Positions 27,282 to 36,930 are shown, counted from the stretch's first letter. The stretch: 64,000 bases of DNA from Clostridiales bacterium (GCA_019424245.1 JAHYZV010000002.1:186001-250000); one strand, 5' to 3'. Made by a program: numbers and translations. Notes: generated by a model not told the origin, from the sequence alone.

Positions 27282-29618
27282 CTACTTAATTTCTGATATT
27301 TCCTTTATTCTTTCGTCCAATGAAGTGTATCTTTTAGCTTCAGATTCATTTTTTGCCATCTGCATAAACACCGGCTCTTCTCCTATTATACACACACATT
27401 TTCTTGCTCTTGTGATAGCTGTATATAGAATATTCCGGTTCATAAGCATTCTTGGACCTGCATACATCGGTATAATAACAGCAGGATATTCACTTCCCTG
27501 TGCCTTATGCACTGTTATTGAATATGCAAGCTCCAGCTCATCAAGATCATCAAAGCTGTATTCGACATATCTTCCATCTTCAAATCTTACTGTCATGCTT
27601 TTATTAAATGGTACTATCTCCATAACTATCCCTGTGTCTCCGTTAAACACTCCACTTCCCTGTTCTATAGCCATTCCACGATCATTTTTTTTCGTCCAGT
27701 CAAGCTGATAGTCATTTTTTATCTGCATAACCTTATCGCCTTCCCTGAAAACATTATCCCCATGCTTTTTTTCCATCTTGGAGGCACTGGAAGGATTGAG
27801 GAAATCCTGAAGAATATTGTTAAGTCTTTCAACACCTACTGCTGATTTTCTTGAAGGTGTAAGCACTTGTATTTCGTTTATATCTGCACCGACATAGCCT
27901 GGCAGCTTATCCTTAATAACTGTTTTCAATGCAGCTATTATGGCCTCAGAACCCTGTCTGTGTATAAAAAGAAAATCCTTGCTATACTTGTTTAACGTAA
28001 CCTGTTCGCCTTTATTAATCTTGTGGGCATTGGTTATTATCTCACTTTCTGCTGCCTGTCTGAATATCTTTTCAAGCTTTACAACATTAAAACATCCTGA
28101 TGATATAATATCCTTTAACACATTTCCTGGTCCCACACTAGGAAGCTGGTCAACATCTCCTACAAGTATAAGCCTTGTACCTACTGGAACTGCCTTAAGC
28201 AATGCATTCATAATGTTAATGTCAACCATGGACATCTCATCCACTATTATTACGTCTGCTTCGAGAGGATTATCCTGATCTCTGTTAAAATGCATGCCAA
28301 GACTTGAAGAAGCATTACGCTTTTCGTTATCAAGCTCAGAAAGCCCACCTCCTGCTATCTCTAACAATCTGTGGATTGTCTGTGCTTCAACACCGCACGT
28401 TTCTGTCATACGTTTCGCAGCCCTTCCTGTTGGTGCAGCAAGCCGTATATCCAGTCTTTCCATTTCGAAATATTTTATTATGGCGTTAATCGTTGTTGTT
28501 TTTCCTGTACCAGGACCACCTGTTATTACAATAAGTCCATTGAGTGCCGCTAATGCAACCGCACGTTTTTGTATATCATCAAGTATTATGTTTTCTGATT
28601 TTTCGATATCTGCTATGCGTTCATATACATTTCCGGTATCTTCATCACATTGTATATTAAGCTCAAGAAGATTCTTTGCAACATTCTGTTCCATGCGATA
28701 ATACATGGCTGAATATACATTCCATGATGTATGTCCATCACTTTCCTGTTCCTTTATGCTGTATGACATATCCTTTTCATCATCTGGCACGTCATCCACA
28801 TTTTTCTTAATATATATCTTTTTATCAATAGCAAGATCACTTATATAATGTTCATAATCCGTTATCTTGACGTCAAGCAGTATCTCAGCCTGATATTTAA
28901 GCTTATCATATGGAAGATATGTATGCCCCTGCAGTGTCGCCTGATTAAGACAGTATAAAAGTCCGCTTTTTATTCTGAAATCAGAATCGCCCTTTATTCC
29001 TACCTTTGTCGCTATTGCATCAGCCTTTTTAAAACCTATGCCTTCAATATCATCTGCCAGCTTATAAGGGTTATCAGTGATTATCGTGTATATGCTGTTA
29101 CCGTATTTTTTAAATATTTTATTGGCAAGATTCATCTGGATACCATAATCTGAAAGATACATAACAGCTTTTCTGGTATCTCTTTTACCGGCATATTGCT
29201 GTGCTATATCCATTGCTTTGTTGTAGCTTATTCCTTTAATATCTGCCAGACGCTCCGGCTCTTTGTCGAGTATTTCAAAGGTCTGCTCGCCGAACTCCTT
29301 AACTATTCGTTCTGCCATTTTAGCGCCTATACCCTTTATAGCCCCGGAACTTAGATAACGCTTTACAGATTCTGCATCTGTAGGCGTCTTGAATTCATAA
29401 GAACTTATCTTAAACTGCATTGTATAATATGATGGATGCTTAACAAAAACACCATCTGCAGCTATAAATTCACCTGTGTCAACACTGCTTAGTGTGCCAA
29501 CACAGGTAATATCGTCACCTTTGTATTCTATTTCGAAAACTGTATAACCATTATCCTCATTACGAAAGATAATGTTTTCTACAAATCCTTCTACATACTT
29601 AACAGACTCGTAATCCAA
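27282..29618 (-). CDS. recD2: RecD2-type ATP-dependent 5'-3' DNA helicase
   Basis: 778 residues, SF1B helicase with the RecD2 N-terminal OB/HhH extension (IKGIGAKMAERIV and ADIKGISYNKAMDIA are helix-hairpin-helix turns at about 95-145). Walker A GGPGTGKTT is near 366, Walker B IIVDEMSMVD near 460, QLPSVGPGNV near 490 and the SF1 motif VI SITVHKAQGSEYP...AITRARK at the end. RecD2 acts without RecBC in fork repair and mismatch-type processes. Starts with TTG at 29618, 9 bases after AGGG. In the flagellar operon by position, not function. Confidence 0.92.
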   Translation of the reverse strand: MDYESVKYVEGFVENIIFRNEDNGYTVFEIEYKGDDITCVGTLSSVDTGEFIAADGVFVKHPSYYTMQFKISSYEFKTPTDAESVKRYLSSGAIKGIGAKMAERIVKEFGEQTFEILDKEPERLADIKGISYNKAMDIAQQYAGKRDTRKAVMYLSDYGIQMNLANKIFKKYGNSIYTIITDNPYKLADDIEGIGFKKADAIATKVGIKGDSDFRIKSGLLYCLNQATLQGHTYLPYDKLKYQAEILLDVKITDYEHYISDLAIDKKIYIKKNVDDVPDDEKDMSYSIKEQESDGHTSWNVYSAMYYRMEQNVAKNLLELNIQCDEDTGNVYERIADIEKSENIILDDIQKRAVALAALNGLIVITGGPGTGKTTTINAIIKYFEMERLDIRLAAPTGRAAKRMTETCGVEAQTIHRLLEIAGGGLSELDNEKRNASSSLGMHFNRDQDNPLEADVIIVDEMSMVDINIMNALLKAVPVGTRLILVGDVDQLPSVGPGNVLKDIISSGCFNVVKLEKIFRQAAESEIITNAHKINKGEQVTLNKYSKDFLFIHRQGSEAIIAALKTVIKDKLPGYVGADINEIQVLTPSRKSAVGVERLNNILQDFLNPSSASKMEKKHGDNVFREGDKVMQIKNDYQLDWTKKNDRGMAIEQGSGVFNGDTGIVMEIVPFNKSMTVRFEDGRYVEYSFDDLDELELAYSITVHKAQGSEYPAVIIPMYAGPRMLMNRNILYTAITRARKCVCIIGEEPVFMQMAKNESEAKRYTSLDERIKEISEIK

Positions 29619-29665
29619 TCTGCTTTTCCCTCTCTTTATAACTTTTTACCAAACTATAATTATAG

Positions 29666-30076
29666 CTACGCTTCATCTACTGTGTAGTTACGCTTCATCT
29701 GCTGGTAAAGTGTCTGTGCAATACCAAGTCCCTTACCATTATCAGATTCTGTAAACAACTCAGCATAGTTTTTAATCATCTCATCACCGAAGTAACTTCC
29801 AAGTGTACTCATGGCAGAGTCTGACTCTCCACCTATAGATGCCATACTGTTAAACAATGATGTACTGCTATCATCATCTGAATCTATCTTAGCCATCTTT
29901 TCCATAGATTTAAGCATCTGTTCTACAAAGTAACTTTCAAAATCCTTGCATACACTCATAAGCTCATCATCAGATGCCTTGGAAAAATCTGTACCATTTA
30001 TCTTATCTGTAAGATCTGATGATGTTTTATCATATGTATCTGCATAACTTGTATTAATACCTGTCATATAATCCAT
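29666..30076 (-). CDS. Flagellar rod-binding protein (FlgJ N-terminal type)
   Basis: 136 residues. Contains the rod-binding domain (DDELMSVCKDFESYFVEQMLKSMEKM, about 37-62) and a C-terminal helix ending LGIAQTLYQQMKRNY. The muramidase domain of proteobacterial FlgJ is absent, as is usual in Firmicutes. It should cap or chaperone rod assembly in the wall. GGAGATATGT precedes the ATG; 25 bases after flgG. Confidence 0.85.
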   Translation of the reverse strand: MDYMTGINTSYADTYDKTSSDLTDKINGTDFSKASDDELMSVCKDFESYFVEQMLKSMEKMAKIDSDDDSSTSLFNSMASIGGESDSAMSTLGSYFGDEMIKNYAELFTESDNGKGLGIAQTLYQQMKRNYTVDEA

Positions 30077-30101
30077 ACATATCTCCTATTATATCTTAAG
30101 T

Positions 30102-30920
30102 TTATCTCTTAAGTGCATTAGCCTGTTCCATCATAGTATCAGATGTTGTTATTGCCTTTGAACATAACTCATATGCTCTCTGTGCTGTAATAAGATTAAC
30201 CATCTCTGTTGCTACTTCAACGTTAGAAGCCTCAAGATATTTCTGCTTTAACTGGCTCTTTTTGCCAACGGCATCTGCATCTTCATTTAAAGCGATACCT
30301 GATGCATCTGTCTCAGCAAGATAATTACCACCAAGCTTTTCAAGTCCTGATGGATTCGTAAACTGAAAAAGTCCTATCTTTACACCTATAGGTGTAACAT
30401 TGCCATCATCTTCTTTATATGTTACATTGCCATCGGAATCCATGCTGATTCTTGTTAAATCATATTCATCTGATGATACAACTATAGGCTGTCCATCTGA
30501 GCTTAATACTGGATATCCGTCTGCTGTACACAGCATCATACCCTCTGTTGATGTTGAAAAATAGAAATTTCCATTACGTGTATATAATGTATCTCCATCT
30601 TCATTCTGTATAGCAAAGAAACCATCTCCACTAATAGCAAAATCTGTTGCACTGTCACTCGCATTCATGGCACCCTGTGTATAGTGTGATGTTATTGATG
30701 ATACTCTTGCACCAAGACCAACCTGCGCAGAAACTGGCTTAAACTCACCATTGGCTGATGTTGTTCTTGCCTGAAGATTCTGATACAGCAAAGACTTAAA
30801 CTCAGTTGACTCTGATTTATAACCTACTGTGTTAACATTTGCAAGGTTATTCGATATTGTATCTACACTTGTCTGCTGTGCCATCATACCTGATGCTGCA
30901 GTCCACAATGACCTCATCAT
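30102..30920 (-). CDS. flgG: Flagellar distal rod protein FlgG
   Basis: 272 residues. Starts MMRSLWTAASGMMAQQTSVDTISNNLAN, carrying the N-terminal rod/hook motif ANVNTVGYK; the C-terminus LEASNVEVATEMVNLITAQRAYELCSKAI is the D0 coiled-coil helix. GGAGG lies 9 bases before the ATG. Second of two rod proteins in the operon; corresponds to B. subtilis FlhP by order and sequence. Confidence 0.92.
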   Translation of the reverse strand: MMRSLWTAASGMMAQQTSVDTISNNLANVNTVGYKSESTEFKSLLYQNLQARTTSANGEFKPVSAQVGLGARVSSITSHYTQGAMNASDSATDFAISGDGFFAIQNEDGDTLYTRNGNFYFSTSTEGMMLCTADGYPVLSSDGQPIVVSSDEYDLTRISMDSDGNVTYKEDDGNVTPIGVKIGLFQFTNPSGLEKLGGNYLAETDASGIALNEDADAVGKKSQLKQKYLEASNVEVATEMVNLITAQRAYELCSKAITTSDTMMEQANALKR

Positions 30921-30954
30921 AATGCTTGTCCTCCTGATTACTCTAATAAATACT

Positions 30955-31728
30955 TTATAGCTCTGATATGCTTACCATCTTGCCTAGCATCTCATCAACT
31001 GCATTAACTATCTTCTGATTACTCTCATATTCTCTGGCTATGTTAATCATGTCTACCATCTCTGTAACTACGTTAATATTAGATGCTTCAATATATCCCT
31101 GATTAACCACGGCATCAGAATCCTTTGTAACAGCTCCATCAACCGCTCTGTAAAGATTCTCACCGTACGCCTCTATATAATCATAGTCTTCAAAATCAAC
31201 TATTCCAAATGTATCTACATACTGTCCATCTGCGTATATAGCACCTGTTGAATCAACAGATAACTGCGATGCATCTGTAGGAAGTAGTATTGGGTCTCCA
31301 CTTTCACCTAATACATAATCACCATCCTTGGTAACCAGATAACCTTCCTGATTCATCTGGAAAGATCCATCCCTGGTATAAAGTGTTGATGTTTCACCTG
31401 CTTTGTTAGTAAATGATATTGAGAAGAATCCCTTACCAGAAAGTGCAAAATCATAATTACTGTCAGTGTTTCTAAGTGAGCCCTGATCCCAGCTTCTATA
31501 TGTTTCACCTATCTTTGCTCCAAGACTCATACTACCTATATTCTGGTTCATATATCCAACTGTAGCATCTTTTATCTTTATTCCATATACTGAATCAAAG
31601 CTTTGTGTTGTTACACCTTCTTTTTTAAAACCTGTTGTTGTAGCATTTGCAAGATTGTTTGATACTACATCAAGTCTCTTCTGCTGATTCACTAATCCTG
31701 TATAAGCAGTGTATAAACCTCTTACCAT
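30955..31728 (-). CDS. flgF: Flagellar proximal rod protein FlgF
   Basis: 257 residues. MVRGLYTAYTGLVNQQKRLD, then VVSNNLANATTTGFKKEG, and the C-terminal EASNINVVTEMVDMINIAREYESNQKIV mark a rod protein of the FlgF/FlhO kind. The start is the ATG at 31728, preceded by AGAGGTCAGGT; the frame is open further upstream but that part has no ribosome site and lies in the mbl-flgF gap. Confidence 0.9.
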   Translation of the reverse strand: MVRGLYTAYTGLVNQQKRLDVVSNNLANATTTGFKKEGVTTQSFDSVYGIKIKDATVGYMNQNIGSMSLGAKIGETYRSWDQGSLRNTDSNYDFALSGKGFFSISFTNKAGETSTLYTRDGSFQMNQEGYLVTKDGDYVLGESGDPILLPTDASQLSVDSTGAIYADGQYVDTFGIVDFEDYDYIEAYGENLYRAVDGAVTKDSDAVVNQGYIEASNINVVTEMVDMINIAREYESNQKIVNAVDEMLGKMVSISEL

Positions 31729-31817
31729 ACCTGACCTCTTTTCCTGCGAATTTATGTTAACAGCTATTTTATATGTTATAACAGATATCATAACATATAT
31801 ACTGTTAACATAAGCTT

Positions 31818-32810
31818 CTAATCTTCTCTGTAACCTGAAAGGAATTCTATAAACTTACCTGTTCCTATAGCAACTGCTGTCATAGGATCCTCTGCTGTCA
31901 TAGTATTAATTCCTGTTTTTGACTCTATAAGATCCTCTAATCCTGAAAGCAGACTTCCTCCACCTGTAAGGACGATTCCTCTGTCTGCAATATCAGATGC
32001 AAGTTCTGGTGGTGTCTTTTCTAACACACTGTGAACTGCTTCTACTATCTGTGAAGTAGCTTCCTTTAAAGCTTCCTCTGTCTCTTCAGAAGTTACCTCT
32101 ACTGTCTTAGGAAGACCTGTAACAAGGTTACGTCCTCTTACATTCATTTTGGCAACTTCTGGTCTTGGATAAGCTGATCCAATCTTTATCTTAATATCTT
32201 CTGCTGTTCTTTCACCGATAAGAAGATTGTGCTTCTTTCTCATGTATCTTACAAGTGCTTCATCAAAATCATCACCTGCAATCTTGATAGATGTACTTAC
32301 AACTGTACCGCCAAGTGATATAACTGCGATATCTGTAGTGCCACCACCGATATCAACTATCATGTTTCCACAAGGTCTTGAAATATCTATACCAGCTCCG
32401 ATAGCTGCTGCTATAGGCTCTTCAATAATAGCAACCTCTCTTGCACCTGCCTGAAGAGTTGCATCCTCAACTGCCTTCTTCTCTACTTCTGTAACACCAG
32501 AAGGTACACATACACTTATTCTAGGCTTCTTAAGCATTCTTCTGCCGATAGCCTTCTGGATAAAGTACTTAAGCATCTTTTCTGTAACTGTATAATCTGA
32601 AATAACACCCTGACGAAGTGGTCTTACCGCTACAATGTTTCCTGGTGTTCTACCAAGCATCAGACGTGCTTCCTCGCCAATAGCCTTAATCTTGTTAGTA
32701 TCTCTGTCAAATGCGACAACTGAAGGCTCCTTTAAAACTACGCCTTTTCCCTTTATATATACAAGAATACTTGCAGTACCAAGATCGATTCCAATATCAG
32801 TTGATAACAT
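31818..32810 (-). CDS. mbl: MreB/Mbl actin-like cell-shape protein
   Basis: 330 residues, cytoplasmic actin homologue guiding lateral wall synthesis. ATP-binding elements are visible: IDLGTASILVY (phosphate 1), DIGGGTTDIAVI (phosphate 2, about 155-166) and VLTGGGSLLSGL (adenosine). Called Mbl rather than MreB because it leads an mbl-flgF-flgG gene order known from Bacillus (mbl-flhO-flhP) and mreC/mreD do not follow. AGGAGGAAAACAG precedes the ATG. First gene of the operon ending at yvyF. Confidence 0.9.
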   Translation of the reverse strand: MLSTDIGIDLGTASILVYIKGKGVVLKEPSVVAFDRDTNKIKAIGEEARLMLGRTPGNIVAVRPLRQGVISDYTVTEKMLKYFIQKAIGRRMLKKPRISVCVPSGVTEVEKKAVEDATLQAGAREVAIIEEPIAAAIGAGIDISRPCGNMIVDIGGGTTDIAVISLGGTVVSTSIKIAGDDFDEALVRYMRKKHNLLIGERTAEDIKIKIGSAYPRPEVAKMNVRGRNLVTGLPKTVEVTSEETEEALKEATSQIVEAVHSVLEKTPPELASDIADRGIVLTGGGSLLSGLEDLIESKTGINTMTAEDPMTAVAIGTGKFIEFLSGYRED

Positions 32811-32884
32811 TCTGTTTTCCTCCTAAAATCCAACTCATTAATCCTACTCAATAATCCAGCTCATTAATCTAACCTGTTAATTAA

Positions 32885-32970
32885 ACTTATTATTCTTAAT
32901 TGTTAATCAAGTTTATTAATCTTAATTGTTAACCAAATTTATTAATCTTAATTGTTAACCAAGTTCATAT
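32885..32970. repeat. AT-rich tandem repeat upstream of mbl
   Basis: Three near-copies of a unit of about 28 bases containing ATTAATCTTAATTGTTAA. The stretch 32811-33203 around it has no gene; it must contain the mbl promoter. Confidence 0.6.
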
Positions 32971-33203
32971 CTGACTCGTTAATCAAGTTCGTTAATCAGC
33001 TTATTGTTTGTTATCATTAATTATGTCCAATCTGCATATTTTACATAAACAATACATCTTATAAACATATACAAACATTTTTACTTTATTAATATATTAG
33101 CAATAAAAAATACATTTCATAGCTAATCAACATTATATACATAAACAGGGAATTTTAAAAGTACTTAATGAGAAAAAATATGATTTTTTTATAAATATAG
33201 TTG

Positions 33204-33532
33204 TTTAATTGAATATTAGTTGGTGACGAACGGACGACAAATATAAGCTACAGGCAGTCCTGCACACTATGTTCAATGCCAGAAGCTTTGATTGGATATT
33301 TCTAAGTCTTTCCATGTAAACTATGGTAACTGACGCTACCGCTCAGACGCGCCGTCCATGGCGCGGCTTCGCTGCTTCGTACATCCGTGTACGAAGCTAG
33401 CTGGTTGACTAAGGGAAAGACTAAGAACTATCACAATCAAACTTCAAGTGCATTTCGCATAGTATGCAGGACTGCCTGTAGCTTATATTTGTCTGTGCTA
33501 CGGCATAATGTAATACTGAATATTCAATTAAA
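33204..33532 (-). ncRNA. Large hairpin element A (candidate CsrA-binding RNA), inverted orientation
   Basis: An outer 14-bp stem (33204-33217 with 33519-33532) and a near-perfect 36-bp terminal inverted repeat (starting GACAAATATAAGC at 33236 and ending GCTTATATTTGTC at 33493) enclose conserved single-stranded blocks and smaller hairpins. On the minus strand it carries GTGATAGTTCTTAG, CTTAGAAATATCC and AGCTTCTGGCAT as in elements B and C. A hairpin GCTTCGTACA-CGGA-TGTACGAAGC and a second with loop CATGGACG are present. Stem sequences differ from B and C but remain paired. No open reading frame of coding character. Confidence 0.6.
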
Positions 33533-33815
33533 TCAAAGTCAGACAGCATATATGAGGAAAGCAGGTGCGCATACATCATAAGATGCACTTGAAGTCCAAT
33601 TGTGATAGTTCTTAGACTTTTCCTTAACTACCCAGCTATCCACAGACACGGATGTCTGTGGAAGTTCGATATGGGACACGGATGTCCCGTATCGAACGGT
33701 AGCGGAAACTACCATTACGTATATGAAAAGTCTTAGAAATATCCGATTGGAGCTTCTGGCATCGTTGATGTATGCACACCTGCTTTCCTCATATATGCTG
33801 TCGTCCGTATATTAA
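33533..33815 (+). ncRNA. Large hairpin element B (candidate CsrA-binding RNA)
   Basis: A near-perfect terminal inverted repeat of about 37 bases (GACAGCATATATGAGGAAAGC at the left, its complement at the right; 33542-33802) encloses GATGCACTTGAAG, GTGATAGTTCTTAG and AGCTTCTGGCAT blocks and two stem-loops with the loop sequence ACACGGATGT, plus a GGTAG/CTACC hairpin. About 93% identical to 58983-59264. It abuts element A head to head and ends 25 bases from the metK stop. Confidence 0.6.
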
Positions 33816-33839
33816 TAATATGTGCTAAACAACAACATT

Positions 33840-35021
33840 TTAAAGATACTTCTTAAGTATATCAGCCTTATCTGTCTGCTCCCATGGGAGGTTAAGGTCT
33901 GTACGTCCGAAGTGTCCATAGCTTGCTGTCTGCTTATAGATTGGTCTTCTTAAATTAAGCATATTTATAATTCCGTTTGGTCTTAAATCAAAGTTTTCTC
34001 TGATTATTTCAACAATCTTTTCATCGCTTAACTTACCTGTTCCAAATGTATCTACACAGATTGATGTTGGATGTGCAACACCGATCGCATATGAAAGCTG
34101 AATCTCGCATCTGTCTGCGATACCTGCTGCAACTATATTCTTAGCTACATAACGTGCTGCATAAGCTGCTGAACGGTCTACCTTTGTGCAATCCTTACCA
34201 GAAAATGCTCCACCACCATGTCTAGCTGCTCCACCATAAGTATCTACAATAATCTTTCTACCTGTAAGGCCTGAATCTCCGTTAGGACCACCTATAACAA
34301 AACGGCCTGTTGGGTTAATAAATATCTTAGTATCAGCATCTACCATAGCTGGGTCAACAATTGCATCTATAACGTACTTCTTGATATCTTCATGAATCTG
34401 TTCCTGTGATACTTCTGGTGCATGCTGTGAAGATACAACAATTGCATCAAGACGTATAGGCTTGTTGTTTTCATCATATTCAACTGTTACCTGTGTCTTG
34501 CCATCTGGTCTTAAGTAGCTTAATGTGCCATCCTTACGAACCTTTGTAAGCTGCTTTGAAAGCTTCTGTGCAAGTGCTGCTGAATATGGCATATATTCTT
34601 CTGTTTCATTTGTAGCATAACCAAACATCATACCCTGGTCGCCAGCTCCAAGGTCTTCATCATCCTTATCAACACCTTCCTTTGCTTCAAGAGCCTTATC
34701 AACTCCCATAGCTATATCTGCGGACTGCTTATCAAGTGCAACCATAACTGCACATGTGTTACCATCAAAGCCCTTTTCTGAGCTGTCATAACCTATCTCT
34801 ACAACTGTATCACGTACAATTTGTGGGATATCTATAGAAGCCTTAGTTGTGATTTCACCCATAACCATAACAAAACCTGTATTAGTAAGTGTTTCACATG
34901 CCACTCTTGAATATGGATCCTGCTCATAAAGTGCATCAAGCACTGCATCTGATATCTGATCACAGATTTTATCTGGATGTCCTTCTGTTACTGACTCTGA
35001 TGTAAATAATCTTTTTTCCAT
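33840..35021 (-). CDS. metK: S-adenosylmethionine synthetase
   Basis: Forms SAM from methionine and ATP. 393 residues, standard length. [16 protein letters not shown] near 15 binds ATP/methionine, the second signature [12 protein letters not shown] is near 115, and [19 protein letters not shown] near 265 is the phosphate-binding loop. Starts with ATG at 35021 after AAGGAGAAAGATT. Controlled by the SAM-I riboswitch 200 bases upstream, giving feedback control by its own product. Confidence 0.96.
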   Translation of the reverse strand: MEKRLFTSESVTEGHPDKICDQISDAVLDALYEQDPYSRVACETLTNTGFVMVMGEITTKASIDIPQIVRDTVVEIGYDSSEKGFDGNTCAVMVALDKQSADIAMGVDKALEAKEGVDKDDEDLGAGDQGMMFGYATNETEEYMPYSAALAQKLSKQLTKVRKDGTLSYLRPDGKTQVTVEYDENNKPIRLDAIVVSSQHAPEVSQEQIHEDIKKYVIDAIVDPAMVDADTKIFINPTGRFVIGGPNGDSGLTGRKIIVDTYGGAARHGGGAFSGKDCTKVDRSAAYAARYVAKNIVAAGIADRCEIQLSYAIGVAHPTSICVDTFGTGKLSDEKIVEIIRENFDLRPNGIINMLNLRRPIYKQTASYGHFGRTDLNLPWEQTDKADILKKYL

Positions 35022-35226
35022 CGTACTAATCTTTCTCCTTCTAAAATAAACTTCCTTGTTATTAAGTATCTCCGATTATGCCTTGTACAGCCTGGCTTAA
35101 AGCATAATTCGACATGCTTATATCCTAATTTCGTATGGATGCATACTTATACTTTAAATTGTATGTCTTTAAATTGTACGTCCATTTTTACATACATAAC
35201 ATACATATCTGATATATCTATGCATA

Positions 35227-35382
35227 GAAAAAGGTCCCTTAAAGGGACCCGAAATCTGCTTCGAAATCCTCTCATTGTTCGAATAATCTCGCTCAGGTTG
35301 GCACCTTCCTTATGCTGTTCAAATGCAAGGGGTTGCCGGGCTTCTCAGATCCTATGTATCTCCACCGCTCTAAATAAGGGAT
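35227..35382 (-). promoter_or_regulatory. SAM-I (S-box) riboswitch with terminator, controlling metK
   Basis: On the minus strand the conserved core is readable: TTAGAGCGGTGGAG, then GAAGCCCGGCAACC, a variable P3 arm, and AAGGTGCCAACCTGAGCGAGA. It ends in the terminator GGTCCC-TTTAA-GGGACC followed by TTTTTC at 35227-35250. SAM binding should favour the terminator. The 200 bases between it and the metK ATG are an AT-rich leader with no other element seen. Confidence 0.9.
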
Positions 35383-35442
35383 ATAATCATATATTTAATT
35401 ATGATCACATAATGCTGCACGCACCATCTGTAATCCATAAAA

Positions 35443-35471
35443 ATATTACACAATATATTGTTACACGTCAA
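35443..35471 (-). promoter_or_regulatory. Promoter of metK
   Basis: Minus strand: -35 TTGACG, 17-base spacer, -10 TAATAT, about 60 bases before the riboswitch core. Confidence 0.65.
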
Positions 35472-35579
35472 GTATAATTGACTTTTTAAACTATTAAATT
35501 TATAATTATTTCATATTTAAATGTAGGGTTCATAAAGTATTTTGTGCTCATATATGAGCGGATTCAAAGTCTTTCCCCA

Positions 35580-35677
35580 ACTATGAGTGAACTCATATAA
35601 ATTCAGACCGGATTTAGCAGATATTCGTTATTTTTTATCTAAACTGACTATGAGTGAACTCATGTAAATTCAGACCT
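35580..35677. repeat. Two 30-bp direct repeats upstream of the HD-GYP gene
   Basis: ACTATGAGTGAACTCATRTAAATTCAGACC-type repeats at 35580-35609 and 35648-35677 differ at one base and are 68 bases apart, centre to centre. Each contains the inverted pair TGAGT/ACTCA. A related TATATGAGCGGATTCA lies just before (35553-35568). They look like operator or structured-leader units. Confidence 0.65.
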
Positions 35678-35747
35678 TTTGACCCTGATATCATATGATA
35701 TATACAAACAGTTCTATTACATTTGAAATTTAAGGAGAATGTTATAT

Positions 35748-36857
35748 ATGAATGACAATACTATATTTATATTTGATGCACACGCCGGAATGAAGCTTTC
35801 ACGTGATATTATATTAAGCGATGGCTCTCTGCTTGCACCTAAAGATACTGTTCTTACGCCTTCGCTTATCGCTAAAATTTCAAGTCTGCACGTCCTTGAA
35901 ATAAACATTTATAATGAGGATGAAGACTCTGCATCACAGGCTGAAAGAAATGCTGCTTTAGCCAGAACTGATGCTGACAATATCAACTATTATGAGCGTG
36001 TCCGTAACTCTGATGAATTCAAGCATTTTGAATCAGAATATAATGTTAATGTAGATTCCGTAAAAGATAATCTCAACTCATTCCTTACTGCCGAAAACAA
36101 TATAGACACAGACACCATGGTATCTGAAACTATAAATATTCTGTCTGAAGCGCGTAATTCGCTTCAGATGTTTGATATGCTGCATGCCATGCGAAACAAG
36201 GATGACATTACTTTCGTTCATTCTGTCAATGTTGCACTTATCGCATCTATTATAGGCAAATGGCTCAACTTTAATGATGAACAGATTAAAACACTTACTC
36301 TTGCAGGTCTCTTACATGATATTGGCAAGCTGCTTGTACCTGATAATATACTAAATAAACCAGGTACATTGACTGACAATGAATATGAGATAATGAAGCA
36401 TCATGTTAATCTTGGATACGAACAGATAAAAGACAAAAAGCTTCCTCTCCCTGTTAAAGAAGCTATACTGCTGCATCATGAAAAATGTGACGGAAGCGGA
36501 TATCCATTTGGTCTTAAAAGCCCTGATATCCCAGCTGTTGCCAAGATTATCACTATCGCAGATGTATATGATGCCATGACTGCATCACGTATATATCGTG
36601 CACCTATATGTCCTTTTGAAGTTGTTAAAATGATGTATCAGGATGCATTTACCAAGTTTGATCCTATATATGCTATTCCATTTCTTAAAAATGTAGTTGC
36701 TTCATACATTGGAACAAACGTAAAGCTTTCAGATGGACGTACTGGAAAGGTAGTTCTTATAAATGACAACGCTCTTGACAAACCTATCGTACAGTGTGGA
36801 AATGATTATGTAAATCTTTCTAAAAACAGCGGATTAAGTATTGTTTCGCTGATGTAA
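35748..36857 (+). CDS. HD-GYP domain phosphodiesterase
   Basis: 369 residues. The HD-GYP domain at about 160-340 shows HDIGK (HD with metal-binding His/Asp), HH at MKHHV, LHHEKCDGSGYP (the GYP motif) and IADVYDAMTA. Such proteins hydrolyse cyclic di-GMP or related dinucleotides. The N-terminal 60 residues resemble a small beta domain (GMKLSRDIILSDGSLLAPKDTVLT) common in this class. The ATG at 35748 is 10 bases after AAGGAG; an earlier ATG is too close. Plausibly links second-messenger level to motility. Confidence 0.9.
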   Translation: MNDNTIFIFDAHAGMKLSRDIILSDGSLLAPKDTVLTPSLIAKISSLHVLEINIYNEDEDSASQAERNAALARTDADNINYYERVRNSDEFKHFESEYNVNVDSVKDNLNSFLTAENNIDTDTMVSETINILSEARNSLQMFDMLHAMRNKDDITFVHSVNVALIASIIGKWLNFNDEQIKTLTLAGLLHDIGKLLVPDNILNKPGTLTDNEYEIMKHHVNLGYEQIKDKKLPLPVKEAILLHHEKCDGSGYPFGLKSPDIPAVAKIITIADVYDAMTASRIYRAPICPFEVVKMMYQDAFTKFDPIYAIPFLKNVVASYIGTNVKLSDGRTGKVVLINDNALDKPIVQCGNDYVNLSKNSGLSIVSLM

Positions 36858-36870
36858 TTATATTATACAG

Positions 36871-36930
36871 GTGTCAGCAGGTCCAATACGGCTGCATTAG
36901 TGCAAATGGGAATTGTGGACCTGTTGACAC
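36871..36930. terminator. Long inverted repeat between HD-GYP and enolase genes
   Basis: GTGTCAGCAGGTCC (36871-36884) pairs with GGACCTGTTGACAC (36917-36930), 14 bp with one G-U; the 32-base loop holds a TGCA/TGCA mini-hairpin. Genes converge on it. No T-run follows on either strand, so it is an unusual terminator or an RNA stability element. Confidence 0.55.

Noticed and set aside
29623..29660. Separate promoter for recD2
   Set aside because: The 47-base gap to the flgJ-like gene has no recognisable boxes; operon read-through is simpler.
32885..32970. CRISPR-like array
   Set aside because: Repeats are AT-rich, contiguous and degenerate with no spacers.
33236..33802. Insertion sequence
   Set aside because: Terminal repeats are present but there is no transposase frame; treated as an RNA element or MITE-like element.
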